Below, one piece after another: positions 39,301 to 47,983 of a stretch of 64,000 bases of DNA. The stretch spans positions 3,224,001 to 3,288,000 of the forward strand of contig NZ_CP048836.1 of the NCBI RefSeq assembly GCF_010983895.1, read 5' to 3'. The position numbers were made by a program, and so were the translations under genes. The DNA comes from Nitrogeniibacter mangrovi. GTDB lineage: Bacteria; Pseudomonadota; Gammaproteobacteria; Burkholderiales; Rhodocyclaceae. How positions within the stretch are numbered: the first letter of the stretch is position 1; the number at the start of each line of letters is the position of its first letter. A model generated the notes under the pieces. It was not told the origin of the DNA. It did no database searches and worked only from the letters and a program-made list of their open reading frames with translations.

Positions 39301-41229
39301 GTCCGCAAGCTCTTGCTGAAGCCGCAGGGTATCCGCGTCTGCAGCCTCGGGTGACGAGGCACCCGCCGGCAGCGCCACTTCTTCGAAGATCACCAGGTAG
39401 GCCGGCCCTTCGACGCCGCGATGTGCGCCAACGCGCCGGAAATGCGGCCGGATCCGCAGGGGCGCTCCGTCCACTTTCAGCTCCACGCTCAAGCCTTCCA
39501 GCACATCCATCTGGTCCTGGACGGCCCGATAACACAGGGCCTTGAGCTCGTTGCGCAGTTCGGGCAGGCACAACGCAAAGGCCGTGAAGTCGGCCCGACC
39601 GTCGGGCAACGCGAAGAAGCGCTGCGATCGCCCGAAAAAGTGCATGGGCTCGAAATCGGTGTTGAGCAGCACGGCGGGCGTCGCCATTTCGGCGAGCGCC
39701 TCGAGTGCATCGGAAACCAGTTGTTGCCGCTCGCTGGGCATGTGTGCAGGTGGCATGTGGGGCAGTTTGATGTTGGCGGGCAGGGCCAGACGTGAGCCGT
39801 GAATCATCGGCGCCTTCCCGCTGGGGCAGCGTCGGTAGAGCTTGGCATCGGCGTTGATGGGGTCGAAGCCGGGGGTCTTGAAATGCACCGACTCGCTCTT
39901 GCCGAGCAGGAGCAGGCCGTCCGGCTCGAGGGCGTAGTGGAACCGGTGGATCAGCTCCACCTGTTGCGCCGGATTGAAATAGATGAGCAGGTTGCGGCAG
40001 CTGACCAGATCCAGACGGATGAAGGGCGGATGGACGGTCAGATCGTGCGGGGTGAACACGCAACGCTCACGCAGCGCTTTCCTGACCCGCCAGCCGTTGT
40101 CCTCGCGCACGAACCATCGCTGCAGGCGCTCGGGGGACACGCCGGCCAGTTCGGCCTCGGTGTATCGACCGACGCGGGCGTAGGCCAGCGCGGCCTGGTC
40201 GATGTCACTGGCGAAGATGCGCACGTCGAACGTGGGGAGGCGTTCGCCCAGCGATTCGGCCACCAGCATGGCCACGGAATAGGCTTCCTCGCCGGTGGCG
40301 CACCCGGGTATCCAGACCCGCACCGGGGCGCCGGGCGACTTCTCCGCGATCCGCTGGCGCAAGGCCGCTTCGAGCGCCGCGAACACCGGCGCATCGCGGA
40401 AGAACGACGACACCGAGATCATGAAGCAGTGCATCAGCCGCCGCGCTTCGTCCGCATGCCGGCGCACGTAGTCGAGATACTCCCCCAGGGACACGATGCC
40501 CAGCGCCACATGGCGACGCGTGGTCTGGCGTCGTAAGGTGCTCTCCTTGTAGCAGTTGAGGTCGACGCCGGCAGCCTCGCGCACGTGCGCGAACAACTCG
40601 GCGAACAGATCGGCGGTGCGCGCTTGCGCCGGATCCGCCGGCGCGTGCGCGGGCGCACCGCGCTCGTTGCACCAGGCGGCGATTTCTTCAGTGGTGCCGA
40701 TGTGGTCCACACACCCCGTGTCGATGGCTGCTTCGGGCATGCCCGGCTGAAGCGCCTCTTCCGGCAGCTGTGCCATGACCACCCCGCCCGCGCGACTGAC
40801 CGCGCTCGCCCCCGCGGCCCCGTCCCGCCCGGCGCCCGAGAGCACCACCGCGATGACACGGCGGTCTCCGATCCCGGCCAGGGACAGGAAAAAGCGGTCG
40901 ATGCTCGGCGTGACGATGGCCTGCGGGTCCGGCGGGCACAGGACGAGGCGGCCGCCCACCAGTTCGACGTCATGACCGGGTGGCACCACATAGATGTGAT
41001 CGGCCTCGACGGGCTCATCCCCGCTCAGCGTGATCACCGGCAGGCGGCTGGTGCCAGCGAGCAGTTCCGCCAGCGGGCTGGCGACCTCGGGGGCATGGTG
41101 TTGGGCGACGACGAAGGCCTTGTCGCCGCTCGGCTCGAGCGCACGGACGATCGGCCGCAGTGCCTGCAGCCCGCCTGCCGAGGCGCCGATGCCGACAATA
41201 CGACAAGCGGGCAGGTCCGTCTCCTTCAT
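36394..41229 (-). CDS. CheB-CheR-PAS-histidine kinase-receiver hybrid protein
   Basis: Single 1,611-residue cytoplasmic signalling protein. Domains in order: CheB methylesterase (about 8-190, catalytic Ser17 in GIGASAGG); CheR methyltransferase (about 205-470, SAM motif [12 protein letters not shown]); a coiled coil of EELQAS repeats (about 650-720); four PAS domains (about 720-1240); HisKA with [10 protein letters not shown] and HATPase with GTGLGLTI; and a receiver ([13 protein letters not shown], phospho-Asp in [13 protein letters not shown]). No membrane helix is present. It is transcribed alone from a promoter near 41345. It probably senses redox or small ligands via PAS and links methylation chemistry to a phosphorelay; no output partner is adjacent. 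Confidence 0.93.
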   Translation of the reverse strand: MKETDLPACRIVGIGASAGGLQALRPIVRALEPSGDKAFVVAQHHAPEVASPLAELLAGTSRLPVITLSGDEPVEADHIYVVPPGHDVELVGGRLVLCPPDPQAIVTPSIDRFFLSLAGIGDRRVIAVVLSGAGRDGAAGASAVSRAGGVVMAQLPEEALQPGMPEAAIDTGCVDHIGTTEEIAAWCNERGAPAHAPADPAQARTADLFAELFAHVREAAGVDLNCYKESTLRRQTTRRHVALGIVSLGEYLDYVRRHADEARRLMHCFMISVSSFFRDAPVFAALEAALRQRIAEKSPGAPVRVWIPGCATGEEAYSVAMLVAESLGERLPTFDVRIFASDIDQAALAYARVGRYTEAELAGVSPERLQRWFVREDNGWRVRKALRERCVFTPHDLTVHPPFIRLDLVSCRNLLIYFNPAQQVELIHRFHYALEPDGLLLLGKSESVHFKTPGFDPINADAKLYRRCPSGKAPMIHGSRLALPANIKLPHMPPAHMPSERQQLVSDALEALAEMATPAVLLNTDFEPMHFFGRSQRFFALPDGRADFTAFALCLPELRNELKALCYRAVQDQMDVLEGLSVELKVDGAPLRIRPHFRRVGAHRGVEGPAYLVIFEEVALPAGASSPEAADADTLRLQQELADTREHLQAVIDKFEASNEELQSMQEELQASTEELQASNEELQASNEELTTLNEELRVKSLESAQLSTTLGNIQNSVRTSLVVVDREGRITRYNELATRIFGMVDGDRGQFLFGVPCHLELPSLREQIRQVIDTGQSVLEPVHEGEFHYLMRIDPYRDEAGATAGAVLTFSDVSELHRAQVAQQDSEKRFERMWEASVEALFVSDIEGRILMANPRAEAMFGYPPQGLVGRRIEALVPEEVRGHHAGHHRAFLEHGDQHRTMAGRPDLEAVRLDGSRFPVEISLSSFDMDGQRVTLASVADVSAARRATSELRASEARLRLFVEHLPAAVAMFDRDMRYLAVSRRWCEDYGLGEAAPIGRSHYEVFPEIPEAWKAAHRRGLDGEVVLDDEDRFERADGSEQWLRWEIRPWQTGEGTVGGILLFTEDITERKAAEAREQRRRFLERELDVLQSVLESLMAGYWDWNIVEGTEYLSPTFKHMFGYADDALPDTPETRQALIFPEDRPGVQAVFKRHVDSHGREPYYNEIRCRHKDGSTVWVICAGRVVEWGEDGAPLRMVGCHIDISPLHEKMDELMDANRRADHANRAKSVFLANMSHEIRTPLNAIVGMAHILRRQLADPAQMELLTKIDGAADHLLAVISDILDLSKIEADKLVLSPAPFDVAAVIDNVASMLADRAAAKGLRLRVDCPTPPFHLIGDATRFAQGVLNLAGNAVKFTDQGEVSIRVQVSPPEAEGAQVRVEVEDTGVGIPPERLEGLFGSFEQGDGTATRKAGGTGLGLTITRRLARLMGGDAGGRSTPGAGSTFWFTAQFDVGDGSATAQPGDGLDEAGTLAALQADFAGARVLVVDDEPLNQEVAVALLEETGVRITVASDGAEAVDIAGREAFDLVLMDMQMPRMGGLDATRAIRRLPGWASRPILAMTANAFAEDRRQCLEAGMNDVIVKPVEPERLFAALLQWLRATAGENTPD

Positions 41230-41331
41230 GCCGATGCCACCATCGTGTCCCCCTGTGTGCGCTCAAGGTCCCCGCTGGCGAGTGACTCAGGGTCGACACC
41301 CGGGAGCCGCGCATTTTTTCACGACTCGTGC

Positions 41332-41360
41332 AGCATAACCATAATCAGGATGCGGGTAAA
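41332..41360 (-). promoter_or_regulatory. Candidate sigma-70 promoter of the CheB-CheR hybrid gene
   Basis: On the minus strand TTTACC (41355-41360), 17 bases, then TATGCT (41332-41337), about 100 bases upstream of the start codon. Confidence 0.45.
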
Positions 41361-41413
41361 TTGACGTGACTCAAGGCATCGGCCGCTGGCGGCGCCACGG
41401 TAGCGATTCGGCC

Positions 41414-42073
41414 CTATTCCGCGTCGAGCGCCTGCTCCATCGCCGAGAGGAGGTTCTCCGGCGACTGCGCGCCCGAGACGGCGAGGCGCTGGTTGAAGAC
41501 AAAGAAGGGCACGCCCTGGATGCCCAGCGACTTGACCTGTTCGAAGACCGCCTTGACCTCGTCGGTGGCGTCGTCGCCGGCGAGCCAGTCGGCCAGGTCC
41601 TTGTCCTGCACGCCGGCCAGCTGGGCGATGGTGGCGAGCTGTTTGGGGTCGCCGATGTTCTTGCCGGCCTCGAAGTAGGCGGAAAAGATGTATTGGGCGA
41701 GCTTGGAGGTGAGCACCGGGTCGGCCCCCACGGCCTGCAGCTGGAGCATCAGCCGATGGGCCGGCAGGGTGCTGGGGCGCAGGCTGATCTTGTCGAAGGC
41801 GAAGTGCACGCCGTCGGCCTCGCCGGCCTGGCTGACCTGGGCCTGCACTTCGGCCACGGCCTCGGCGCTGCCGAACTTCTTCTCCAGATAGCTTTGATAG
41901 TCGTAGCCTTCGGGCGGGGTGGTGTCGTCGAGGAAGAAGGGCAGGCGCTGGATTTCGACCTGCACGTCGGGGCGTTTGGCGGCCAGCTGTTGCAGGGCCG
42001 TGCGCAAGCGGGTTTCGCCCACGTGGCACCAGGGGCAGATGAAGTCGGCGATCAGGTCGATGTGCAGGGTCAT
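41414..42073 (-). CDS. DsbA-family thiol oxidoreductase (FrnE-like)
   Basis: A 219-residue cytoplasmic protein with a thioredoxin fold and helical insertion. The active site is CPWC in DFICPWCHVGETRL, and the cis-proline segment is GIQGVPFFVFNQRLAVSGAQ. It lacks a signal peptide, unlike true DsbA, and matches the FrnE/2-hydroxychromene isomerase-like branch. The start is ATG 42073. A role in thiol redox stress is inferred for the family; the specific substrate is unknown. Confidence 0.9.
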   Translation of the reverse strand: MTLHIDLIADFICPWCHVGETRLRTALQQLAAKRPDVQVEIQRLPFFLDDTTPPEGYDYQSYLEKKFGSAEAVAEVQAQVSQAGEADGVHFAFDKISLRPSTLPAHRLMLQLQAVGADPVLTSKLAQYIFSAYFEAGKNIGDPKQLATIAQLAGVQDKDLADWLAGDDATDEVKAVFEQVKSLGIQGVPFFVFNQRLAVSGAQSPENLLSAMEQALDAE

Positions 42074-42123
42074 GACGGTCCTTGGGGCGCCCGGCGGCGC
42101 GTGGGTGCGTGATGCACCCGACC

Positions 42124-43002
42124 CTAACACGTCTGGCAGGTGGCGTCGTCCCGTCGGCGGGCGACGCGGGTGGGCATGGGCGCGACCGCGGCCAGGTCGT
42201 CGGCCCATTCGCGCAGGCGCGACTGCGCGTGGGCGATCTGGGCCGGCTGCGCCATGGCGAGCAGCCCGACCCAGAAGCGGCGGTACACCGCGCGCTGCCG
42301 GACCGCTTCGGCGGCGACGGCCGGCGGGCGGTCCTGAGGCGGGTCGGGAATCCACGCCGCCAGGCCCTCGGGCGGGTCGTGGCGCAGGATATCGAGCAAC
42401 TGCGCCTGGCGCCGCACCCGCTCGCGCTGCCAGAGGGTGTCGTCCAGACGCACCGCCTCGCTGCGGGCGATGTAGATCTGCTGGGCGTCGGTGAGCTCGC
42501 CGAACCAGTCGGTCAGCTCGTCGACGATCTGCTCGGTGCGGCGCTGCACGCGCTGCTCGGGGGACTCGTCGGCACGGGTCTGTGCCCACTCGGCGCGGCG
42601 TTCGGCCAGATGGGCATCGAGCGCGCTCAGTTGCGCGGGGGTCATGCGCGGCCAGCGCGCCGCCAGTTCGTCACCGAAATGCCGGCCGACCGCGCGGGCG
42701 TGGCCCTCCATGGCGGCGAAGACCCATTCCACGTCGGCCTCGCCCACCGGCCGCCCCAGGCGCGTGGCCGCCTCGTCCATGAGCCCCACCAGCTCGGCCC
42801 GGGCGTGGGCCACATGCCATTGCCAGGTGGCGTCCAGGGCCGCGCGCACGGCGTCCTGCTGCGGCCCGGGCAGGTCGAAGCGTTCGTCGATCCACCAGGC
42901 GGCGATCAGCGGCGCGTTGCGATAGCCGAGCGACACGGTGCTGCAGCCCGACGGGGCCAGCAGCATCACGACGAGGCAAACGAAGGCGAACGCGGCACGC
43001 AT
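42124..43002 (-). CDS. DUF6279-like lipoprotein of unknown function
   Basis: A 292-residue protein from ATG 43002. It has a lipoprotein signal ([20 protein letters not shown]) with Cys20 as the lipidated residue, then [19 protein letters not shown], the typical opening of this helical family. The rest is helical and rich in Arg/Glu, with regular heptads. It is predicted to be outer-membrane anchored in the periplasm. The longer frame to 43116 puts residues ahead of the signal and is rejected. Function unknown. Confidence 0.85.
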   Translation of the reverse strand: MRAAFAFVCLVVMLLAPSGCSTVSLGYRNAPLIAAWWIDERFDLPGPQQDAVRAALDATWQWHVAHARAELVGLMDEAATRLGRPVGEADVEWVFAAMEGHARAVGRHFGDELAARWPRMTPAQLSALDAHLAERRAEWAQTRADESPEQRVQRRTEQIVDELTDWFGELTDAQQIYIARSEAVRLDDTLWQRERVRRQAQLLDILRHDPPEGLAAWIPDPPQDRPPAVAAEAVRQRAVYRRFWVGLLAMAQPAQIAHAQSRLREWADDLAAVAPMPTRVARRRDDATCQTC

Positions 43003-43118
43003 GGCATTTTTGGCAGGGCATGAGTGAACAAAGTTCCTGTCATGCACGCGTGCGCCCCCGGTCAACTTTCCGGGATAGAATCGCGCCGACCCCAATGCAT
43101 CACAAGGATTCGACAATC

Positions 43119-43610
43119 ATGCTGGAAAAGCTGATCGAGCGTGGCATGTATGCCTCGCGCTGGCTGCTGGCGCCGCTGTACTTCGGCCTGAGCCTGACCC
43201 TGCTGGCCCTGGTCCTGAAGTTCTTCCAGGAGATCTTCCATGTGCTGCCGCACGTGTTCGACGTGGCGGAGACCGATCTGGTGCTGACCATCCTGTCGTT
43301 GATCGACATGGCGCTGGTGGGCGGCCTGCTGGTGATGGTGATGCTCTCGAGCTACGAGAACTTCGTCTCCCAGCTCGACATCGGCGACGACACCGAGAAG
43401 CTGGGCTGGCTGGGCAAGATGGATTCGTCGAGTCTGAAGAACAAGGTCGCGGCGTCGATCGTGGCGATCTCGTCGATCCACCTCCTCAAGGTGTTCATGA
43501 ACGCCAAGAACATCGACGCCGAGCATCTGAAGTGGTACGTGATCCTGCATCTGACCTTCGTGGCCTCGGCCTTCGCGATGGGCATGCTGGACAAGCTCAC
43601 CAAGCACTGA
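43119..43610 (+). CDS. UPF0114/YqhA-family inner-membrane protein
   Basis: A 163-residue protein with about four predicted membrane helices, starting [23 protein letters not shown], the family hallmark. Motifs [15 protein letters not shown] and [28 protein letters not shown] are highly conserved in YqhA/TIGR00645 proteins. The ATG at 43119 follows AAGGA; earlier in-frame starts lack support. It overlaps the next gene (TGATG). Function not established. Confidence 0.92.
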   Translation: MLEKLIERGMYASRWLLAPLYFGLSLTLLALVLKFFQEIFHVLPHVFDVAETDLVLTILSLIDMALVGGLLVMVMLSSYENFVSQLDIGDDTEKLGWLGKMDSSSLKNKVAASIVAISSIHLLKVFMNAKNIDAEHLKWYVILHLTFVASAFAMGMLDKLTKH

Positions 43611-43837
43611 TGGCCGATCCGTTCACCCGCCGCCTGGCCTCGCTGGACGAGGCCGAGGCGGCCATTGCCGAGATTCTGGCCACGCTGGGTGCGGCGGCCG
43701 AGGGCTTTCGCGCGCCGCCGCCCGCGCCCACCACCTGCTGCGGGCGCGGCTGCAACGGCTGCGTGTGGGAAGGCTATTACACCGCGCTCGAATTCTGGCG
43801 CGAGGACGCCCGCGAGCGCCTCACGGCGGCGGAATGA
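43610..43837 (+). CDS. Small cysteine-rich oxidoreductase-like domain protein
   Basis: A 75-residue protein with the Oxidored-like (PF09791-type) motif PTTCCGRGCNGCVWEGYYTALEFW, four cysteines suitable for metal or redox chemistry. Its start overlaps the upstream yqhA-like stop (TGATG), so the two are co-translated. Its end runs 17 bases into the convergent FAD-dehydrogenase gene. In bacteria this domain is often a standalone protein or fused to an oxidoreductase; function unknown. Confidence 0.85.
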   Translation: MADPFTRRLASLDEAEAAIAEILATLGAAAEGFRAPPPAPTTCCGRGCNGCVWEGYYTALEFWREDARERLTAAE

Positions 43838-45200
43838 CCCGCCCCGGATTGAGGATGCCCTTGGGGTCGAGCGCCTGCTTGAGGGTGCGCATCAGCGCGA
43901 TCTCGGCGGCGCTGCGGCAGCGGTCCAGCCAGCCGAGCTTCTCCTGGCCGATGCCGTGTTCGGCCGACACCGCGCCCTGGCGGCGGGTGAGCGGCGCATA
44001 GACGAGCGCGTCCGACTGCGCATGGGTGGCGCCGGCCTGTTGGGGCTGGATGAACAGGTGCAGGTTGCCGTCGGCCACATGGCCGAAGATGATCGCCCGC
44101 CCCTGCGGCCAGGTGGCGTCCATGGCGGCCAGCACCTCGTCGGCGTAGCCGGCCATCTCGCCGATGGGCAGGCTGACGTCGTAGAGGAAGGTCTCGCGAC
44201 CGACGAGCATGGCCTCGAAATTCTCCCGGATCTCCCACAGGGCGCGGCGCTCGGCCTCCGACTGCGGCAGCACGGCGTCGTCGATCAGGCCGGCGTCGAG
44301 CACGGCCGCCAGCACCGCTTCGAAGCGCGCAGCATCGGCGGTGGTGTCGGCGCCCTCGGCCTCCATGAGCACGTAGAACGGATGGGCGTCGGCCATGGGC
44401 GCGCGGTGGCCGCCGGGCGCGGTGGCGGCGCGGTAGTAGAGGTTCCACATCACCTCGAAGGCGCTGAGGGTGCCGGCCATGTCGCGCTGCATGCGGGTGA
44501 GCAGTTCGGTCACGGCATCGAAGTCGCGCAACGCCACCAGAGCGGTGTTGCGGCTGGCCGGCAGCGGATGGAGGCGCACCACCACGCGGGTGACCACCCC
44601 GAGCGTGCCCTCGGTGCCGATCATGAGCTGCTTGAGGTCGAAGCCGCTGTTGTTCTTGAGCATGTGGTTCATGCTCGAGACGATGGTGCCGTCGGCCAGC
44701 ACCGCCTCCAGGCCGAGCACCTGCGCGCGCATCATGCCGTAGCGCAGCACGTTGATGCCGCCGGCGTTGGTGGCCACGTTGCCGCCGACGGTGCAGCTGC
44801 CGCGCGCGCCCAGGTCGAGGGCGAACAGGCGATCGTGGGCGCGGGCCGCCTCCTGCAGCGCCTGCAGGGTCACGCCCGCCTGCACGGTGGCGGTGCCACC
44901 CACCGGGTCGATGGCCTCGATGGCGTTCAGGCGTTCGGTGGACAGCACCAGCTCGCCGGCGCGCGCGTCCGCGCCCTGCGAACAGCCGGTGACGCCGCCC
45001 TGGGTCACCACCGCCTGACCGGCGGCGTGGCACAGGCGCAGCACCTCGGCCACCTCGGCGGTGGAAGCGGGGCGCACGATCGCGCGGGCACGGCACGGCG
45101 CCGGGTCCCAGTAGCTGGTGGCCCGCGCCGCCACCGCCTCGCCACGGACGAGGCCCGTCTCCCCCACCACGTGGCGGATCGCGTCGATCAATGCATCCAT
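43821..45200 (-). CDS. FAD-linked D-2-hydroxy-acid/D-lactate dehydrogenase (GlcD/DLD type)
   Basis: A 459-residue flavoprotein of the PCMH FAD-binding superfamily. The FAD motifs VTQGGVTGCSQGAD and GSCTVGGNVATNAGGINVLRYG are clear, then a C-terminal FAD-oxidase domain (IIFGHVADGNLHLFI, VSAEHGIGQEKLGWL, LDPKGILNPGRVI) with the conserved GHVxDGN and EHGIG. It most likely oxidises D-lactate or a D-2-hydroxy acid to a 2-oxo acid and passes electrons to quinone or cytochrome. The start at 45200 is supported by the family N-terminus; longer frames are unsupported. The exact substrate is uncertain. Confidence 0.9.
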   Translation of the reverse strand: MDALIDAIRHVVGETGLVRGEAVAARATSYWDPAPCRARAIVRPASTAEVAEVLRLCHAAGQAVVTQGGVTGCSQGADARAGELVLSTERLNAIEAIDPVGGTATVQAGVTLQALQEAARAHDRLFALDLGARGSCTVGGNVATNAGGINVLRYGMMRAQVLGLEAVLADGTIVSSMNHMLKNNSGFDLKQLMIGTEGTLGVVTRVVVRLHPLPASRNTALVALRDFDAVTELLTRMQRDMAGTLSAFEVMWNLYYRAATAPGGHRAPMADAHPFYVLMEAEGADTTADAARFEAVLAAVLDAGLIDDAVLPQSEAERRALWEIRENFEAMLVGRETFLYDVSLPIGEMAGYADEVLAAMDATWPQGRAIIFGHVADGNLHLFIQPQQAGATHAQSDALVYAPLTRRQGAVSAEHGIGQEKLGWLDRCRSAAEIALMRTLKQALDPKGILNPGRVIPPP

Positions 45201-45359
45201 GTCGGTCTCTGCCCTCCCTGCCGGATATCGGTATCGCGAAGGCCCATCCTGCCATGTTCCGGGCCCGATGCCATCGGGAATCGCCCGCCCCCCGGGTTCT
45301 GCGCAATGCCGCTTTGCGGCACAATGCCCCGGTCCAACGCATTCCCGGGAACGCTGTTC

Positions 45360-45848
45360 ATGCCCATGCCTGCCCCCGCCTCCGAGGCCACCACGCTGCT
45401 GCAACAGGCCCTCGCGGCCATCGAGGCCGATGATCACACCAGCGCGCTGCGCCTGCTCAAGGCCGGCGCCGACGAGCACCCCGACGATGCGCAGATCACC
45501 TACTGGCTGGGCGCCGAATATGCCTGCCTGGAGCTGTTCGATGCGGCCGAGGCGGCCCTCGAACGCGCCCTGGCGATCGACCCGGCGCACCACCTGGCCC
45601 GCTTTCACCTCGGCCTGCTGATGGTCACCCGCGCCCGCTTCGAGGCCGCCGTGGGGGTGTGGCAGGCGCTCGATGCCTTGCCGGACGGCGCCCCGCTGCG
45701 CCACTACAAGCAGGCCTTCGACGCCCTCGCGCAAGACCGCTTCGCGCCGGCACGTCGCGAGATCGACGCCGCCCTGGCGGCCGGCGGCGCCACCGCCGAT
45801 CTCGACGCCCAGATGCGGCGCCTGCGCGACAGCCTGCCCGCCGCCTGA
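45360..45848 (+). CDS. TPR-repeat protein
   Basis: A 162-residue soluble protein with about three tetratricopeptide-like helix pairs (for example DAQITYWLGAEYACLELFDAAEAALERALAIDPAHHLARFHLGLLMVTRARFEAAVGVWQAL, over residues 42-103). No signal peptide or membrane segment is present. Start at 45360 or ATG 45366. It is divergent from the FAD dehydrogenase and convergent with the next gene. A scaffold role is the usual one for TPR proteins; no partner is evident here. Confidence 0.8.
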   Translation: MPMPAPASEATTLLQQALAAIEADDHTSALRLLKAGADEHPDDAQITYWLGAEYACLELFDAAEAALERALAIDPAHHLARFHLGLLMVTRARFEAAVGVWQALDALPDGAPLRHYKQAFDALAQDRFAPARREIDAALAAGGATADLDAQMRRLRDSLPAA

Positions 45849-45860
45849 CCGTCCATCCGT

Positions 45861-46457
45861 TCAGCCGAGAAACACCGGATCGGAGAACACCAGGGTGCCG
45901 TCGGCGCGCGCCATGAGGTTGCCCTCGCTGAGGATGTCGGGCCGCACCTGGTAGGCCTCGATGAAGTCCGACAGCGCGCACAGGGCCGCGATCAGCGTGT
46001 CCGGCAGTGGCGGCGGCGATTCGATCAGATGAAACAGGGCGATGCGGCCCATGTCGGCCCCCAGACGGGCAAACCCGAGGCAGGCCTGCCAGTAGGCCGT
46101 CTGCAGCCGTTCGGCCTGGGCGGCCGCCTCGGCGTGCGCCGCCAGGGGCTCCAGCCGTTCCAGTTCGAGCAGGTGCATGAGGGCGCCGGAGCGCGCCCGC
46201 CCGATCACGCCGTGATCGGCGAACACGGTGGGGAAATGGATACCGCGCGGACGATCGTCGGCGGTCAGGAAGAAGTGGTCGGCCGGCGAGCTGACCACCT
46301 TGCGCACGCGCGCGCCGTCCGGCAGGGCGAGCACGATGCTGTACTCGCCGCGGCCGATCTCCGGCAGCCCGTCCAGGAGCGGATGCGCGGGCACCGGGTC
46401 GGGCAGGCGGATGTCCGCCCGCCCGAACCGCGCACGCGAAAAAGCCATGTCAGCCAT
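45861..46457 (-). CDS. Kinase-fold-like protein of unknown function
   Basis: A 198-residue protein with an N-lobe-like region (GRGEYSIVLALPDGARVRKVVSS, with a Lys after a glycine loop), and a C-terminal motif RPDILSEGNLMARADGTLVFSDPVFLG that resembles the D-x-x-x-x-x-N ... D-P pattern of atypical protein or small-molecule kinases. The middle (residues 75-160) is helical. The catalytic aspartate is not in the usual HxD form, so activity is doubtful. It lies just downstream of fabI on the same strand (ten-base gap). ATGs at 46457 and 46448 are possible. Function unknown. Confidence 0.75.
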   Translation of the reverse strand: MADMAFSRARFGRADIRLPDPVPAHPLLDGLPEIGRGEYSIVLALPDGARVRKVVSSPADHFFLTADDRPRGIHFPTVFADHGVIGRARSGALMHLLELERLEPLAAHAEAAAQAERLQTAYWQACLGFARLGADMGRIALFHLIESPPPLPDTLIAALCALSDFIEAYQVRPDILSEGNLMARADGTLVFSDPVFLG

Positions 46458-46467
46458 GGCCGGAAGC

Positions 46468-47247
46468 TTAGCCGATGATGTTGTACCCGGCGTCCACGAA
46501 ATGCACCCCGCCGGTGACCAGCCGGCCGGCGTCGGAGACCAGGAAGGCGGTCAGGGCGCCGATGTCCTCGGGCGTGACCAGCGAATGCATGGGCGAACGC
46601 TCCACCGCCGAGGCCATCAGGTCGTCGAAGCGGGCGATGCCGGAGGCGGCGCGGGTCATGAGCGGGCCGGGCGAGACCGCGTTGACGCGGATGTTCTTCT
46701 GCCCCAGCTCGCAGGCCATGTAGCGGGTGGCGGCCTCGAGCGCCGCCTTGCACAGCCCCATCACGCCGTAGTGGGGAATGACCTTCTCGGAGCCGAGATA
46801 GGTCATGGTGATGAGGGCACCGCCGCCGGCCTTCTCCATGAGGGGCTCGGCGCACTTGGCCATGCGCACGAAGGAGTGGGTGGACACGTCCATGGCGAGC
46901 GCAAAGCCGTCCGCCGAGGTGTCGACCACACGGCCGTGCAGGTCGTCGCGCTTGGCGAAGGCCATGCTGTGGATGGCGAAATCGAGCTTGCCGAATGCCC
47001 GGTCGATGGTGGCGAAGGTCTCGTCCATGGTCTCCGGGCGGGTCACGTCCATGAGGCACACATGCTCGAGGCCGAGCCGATGCACGACCGGCTCGATGAA
47101 GGCGCGGGTCTTCTCGTTCTGGTAGGTGACGACCAGCCGCGCGCCGGCCTCGACGCAGGCCTCGGCGACCCCGGTCGAGATCGATTTTTCATTGGCGATG
47201 CCGGTGATCAGGCCAACCTTGCCACTGAGGTCGATGATGGGCTTCAT
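46468..47247 (-). CDS. fabI: Enoyl-[acyl-carrier-protein] reductase FabI
   Basis: NADH-dependent last step of fatty-acid elongation. The 259-residue Rossmann protein opens KVGLITGIANEKSISTGVAEACVEAGA, the FabI-type glycine loop, and has the catalytic Tyr-Lys pattern in YLGSEKVIPHYGVMGLCKAALE and the closing VTPEDIGALTAFLVSDAGRLVTGG. Length and motifs fit. The ATG at 47247 is the conserved start. It is followed closely by the kinase-like gene on the same strand. Confidence 0.94.
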   Translation of the reverse strand: MKPIIDLSGKVGLITGIANEKSISTGVAEACVEAGARLVVTYQNEKTRAFIEPVVHRLGLEHVCLMDVTRPETMDETFATIDRAFGKLDFAIHSMAFAKRDDLHGRVVDTSADGFALAMDVSTHSFVRMAKCAEPLMEKAGGGALITMTYLGSEKVIPHYGVMGLCKAALEAATRYMACELGQKNIRVNAVSPGPLMTRAASGIARFDDLMASAVERSPMHSLVTPEDIGALTAFLVSDAGRLVTGGVHFVDAGYNIIG

Positions 47248-47413
47248 GAATCTCGCTCCTTGCAGGCGGCGCGCGAAAATATCGCAACGCAGCACATTAA
47301 TGTCACTTTAGAGGCGCCCACTATATGCCGTAATTGGTGACAAGACCATTGAACGATGGCACATTGATCTTGCGCCGCAGCATTTTTGCCGGCGCCTTCG
47401 CTGGAGTCTTCCG

Positions 47414-47938
47414 TTGTCCCATCCCGACACTTACGTGTTCCTCGATTTCGACGGCGTCACCCACCCGTGGCGCGACGTCGAGGATTTCCGCAGCCTGCCC
47501 CTGATCGAGCAGGTCGCGCGCGAATTCGACGAGCTGCGTTTCGTCATCACCTCGGACTGGCGCACGCTGTACTCCCTGCCGCGGCTGCGCACCCGTTTTG
47601 CCGAGGATGTGCGCGAGCGGGTGATCGGCACCACGCCGCTGATCCTGCCCCGGGCGGGCGGTGGCCTGTACGGCCTGCGCGAACACGAGGCACGCAGCTG
47701 GCTTGCCAAGCACGCCCGCCAATCGCAGCGCTGGTTCGCCATCGACGACGCGCCCGGCAACTGGCCCACCCGCGCGCGCCTGATCCTCACCGATTTCAAG
47801 CAGGGCTTCATGGACGAGGACGCCGCCCGCATGCGCCAGATGGCGCAGGCGATGCGCGAGGGCGCCTGGGACGAGGCGCAGGCGGACGAGCGCCCCGGCT
47901 TCTGGCCACGCTTCGCCTTCGGCGGCGGCCTGGCATGA
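47414..47938 (+). CDS. HAD-domain protein of unknown function
   Basis: A 174-residue HAD-like protein. Motif I is VFLDFDGVTHPW (nucleophile Asp then Asp), motif II the Thr/Ser of VITSDWR, and a late acidic FAIDDAPGNW. It lacks a cap domain. The start is a TTG at 47414 with GGAG eight bases upstream. Similar small HAD proteins occur in bacterial chromosomes with no known role. A hairpin follows immediately. Confidence 0.85.
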   Translation: MSHPDTYVFLDFDGVTHPWRDVEDFRSLPLIEQVAREFDELRFVITSDWRTLYSLPRLRTRFAEDVRERVIGTTPLILPRAGGGLYGLREHEARSWLAKHARQSQRWFAIDDAPGNWPTRARLILTDFKQGFMDEDAARMRQMAQAMREGAWDEAQADERPGFWPRFAFGGGLA

Positions 47939-47942
47939 AAAA

Positions 47943-47970
47943 CGGGCGCCGCGGCGCCCGTGTCCTTTTA
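47943..47970. terminator. Bidirectional hairpin between the HAD gene and ahpF
   Basis: A seven-base GC stem (CGGGCGC with GCGCCCG) and a four-base loop, followed by TGTCCTTTTA on the plus strand. It lies between convergent genes and could end both transcripts. Confidence 0.6.
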
Positions 47971-47983
47971 CGGTGCGACCGCC

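Noticed and set aside
36185..40063. A 1,292-codon minus-strand frame overlapping the CheB-CheR hybrid
   Set aside because: Same strand but wrong frame. It has no domains, while the other frame contains every expected residue.
47357..47373. TGGCAC followed by TTGC, as a sigma-54 promoter before the HAD gene
   Set aside because: The GG and GC are 12 bases apart, not the required ten.
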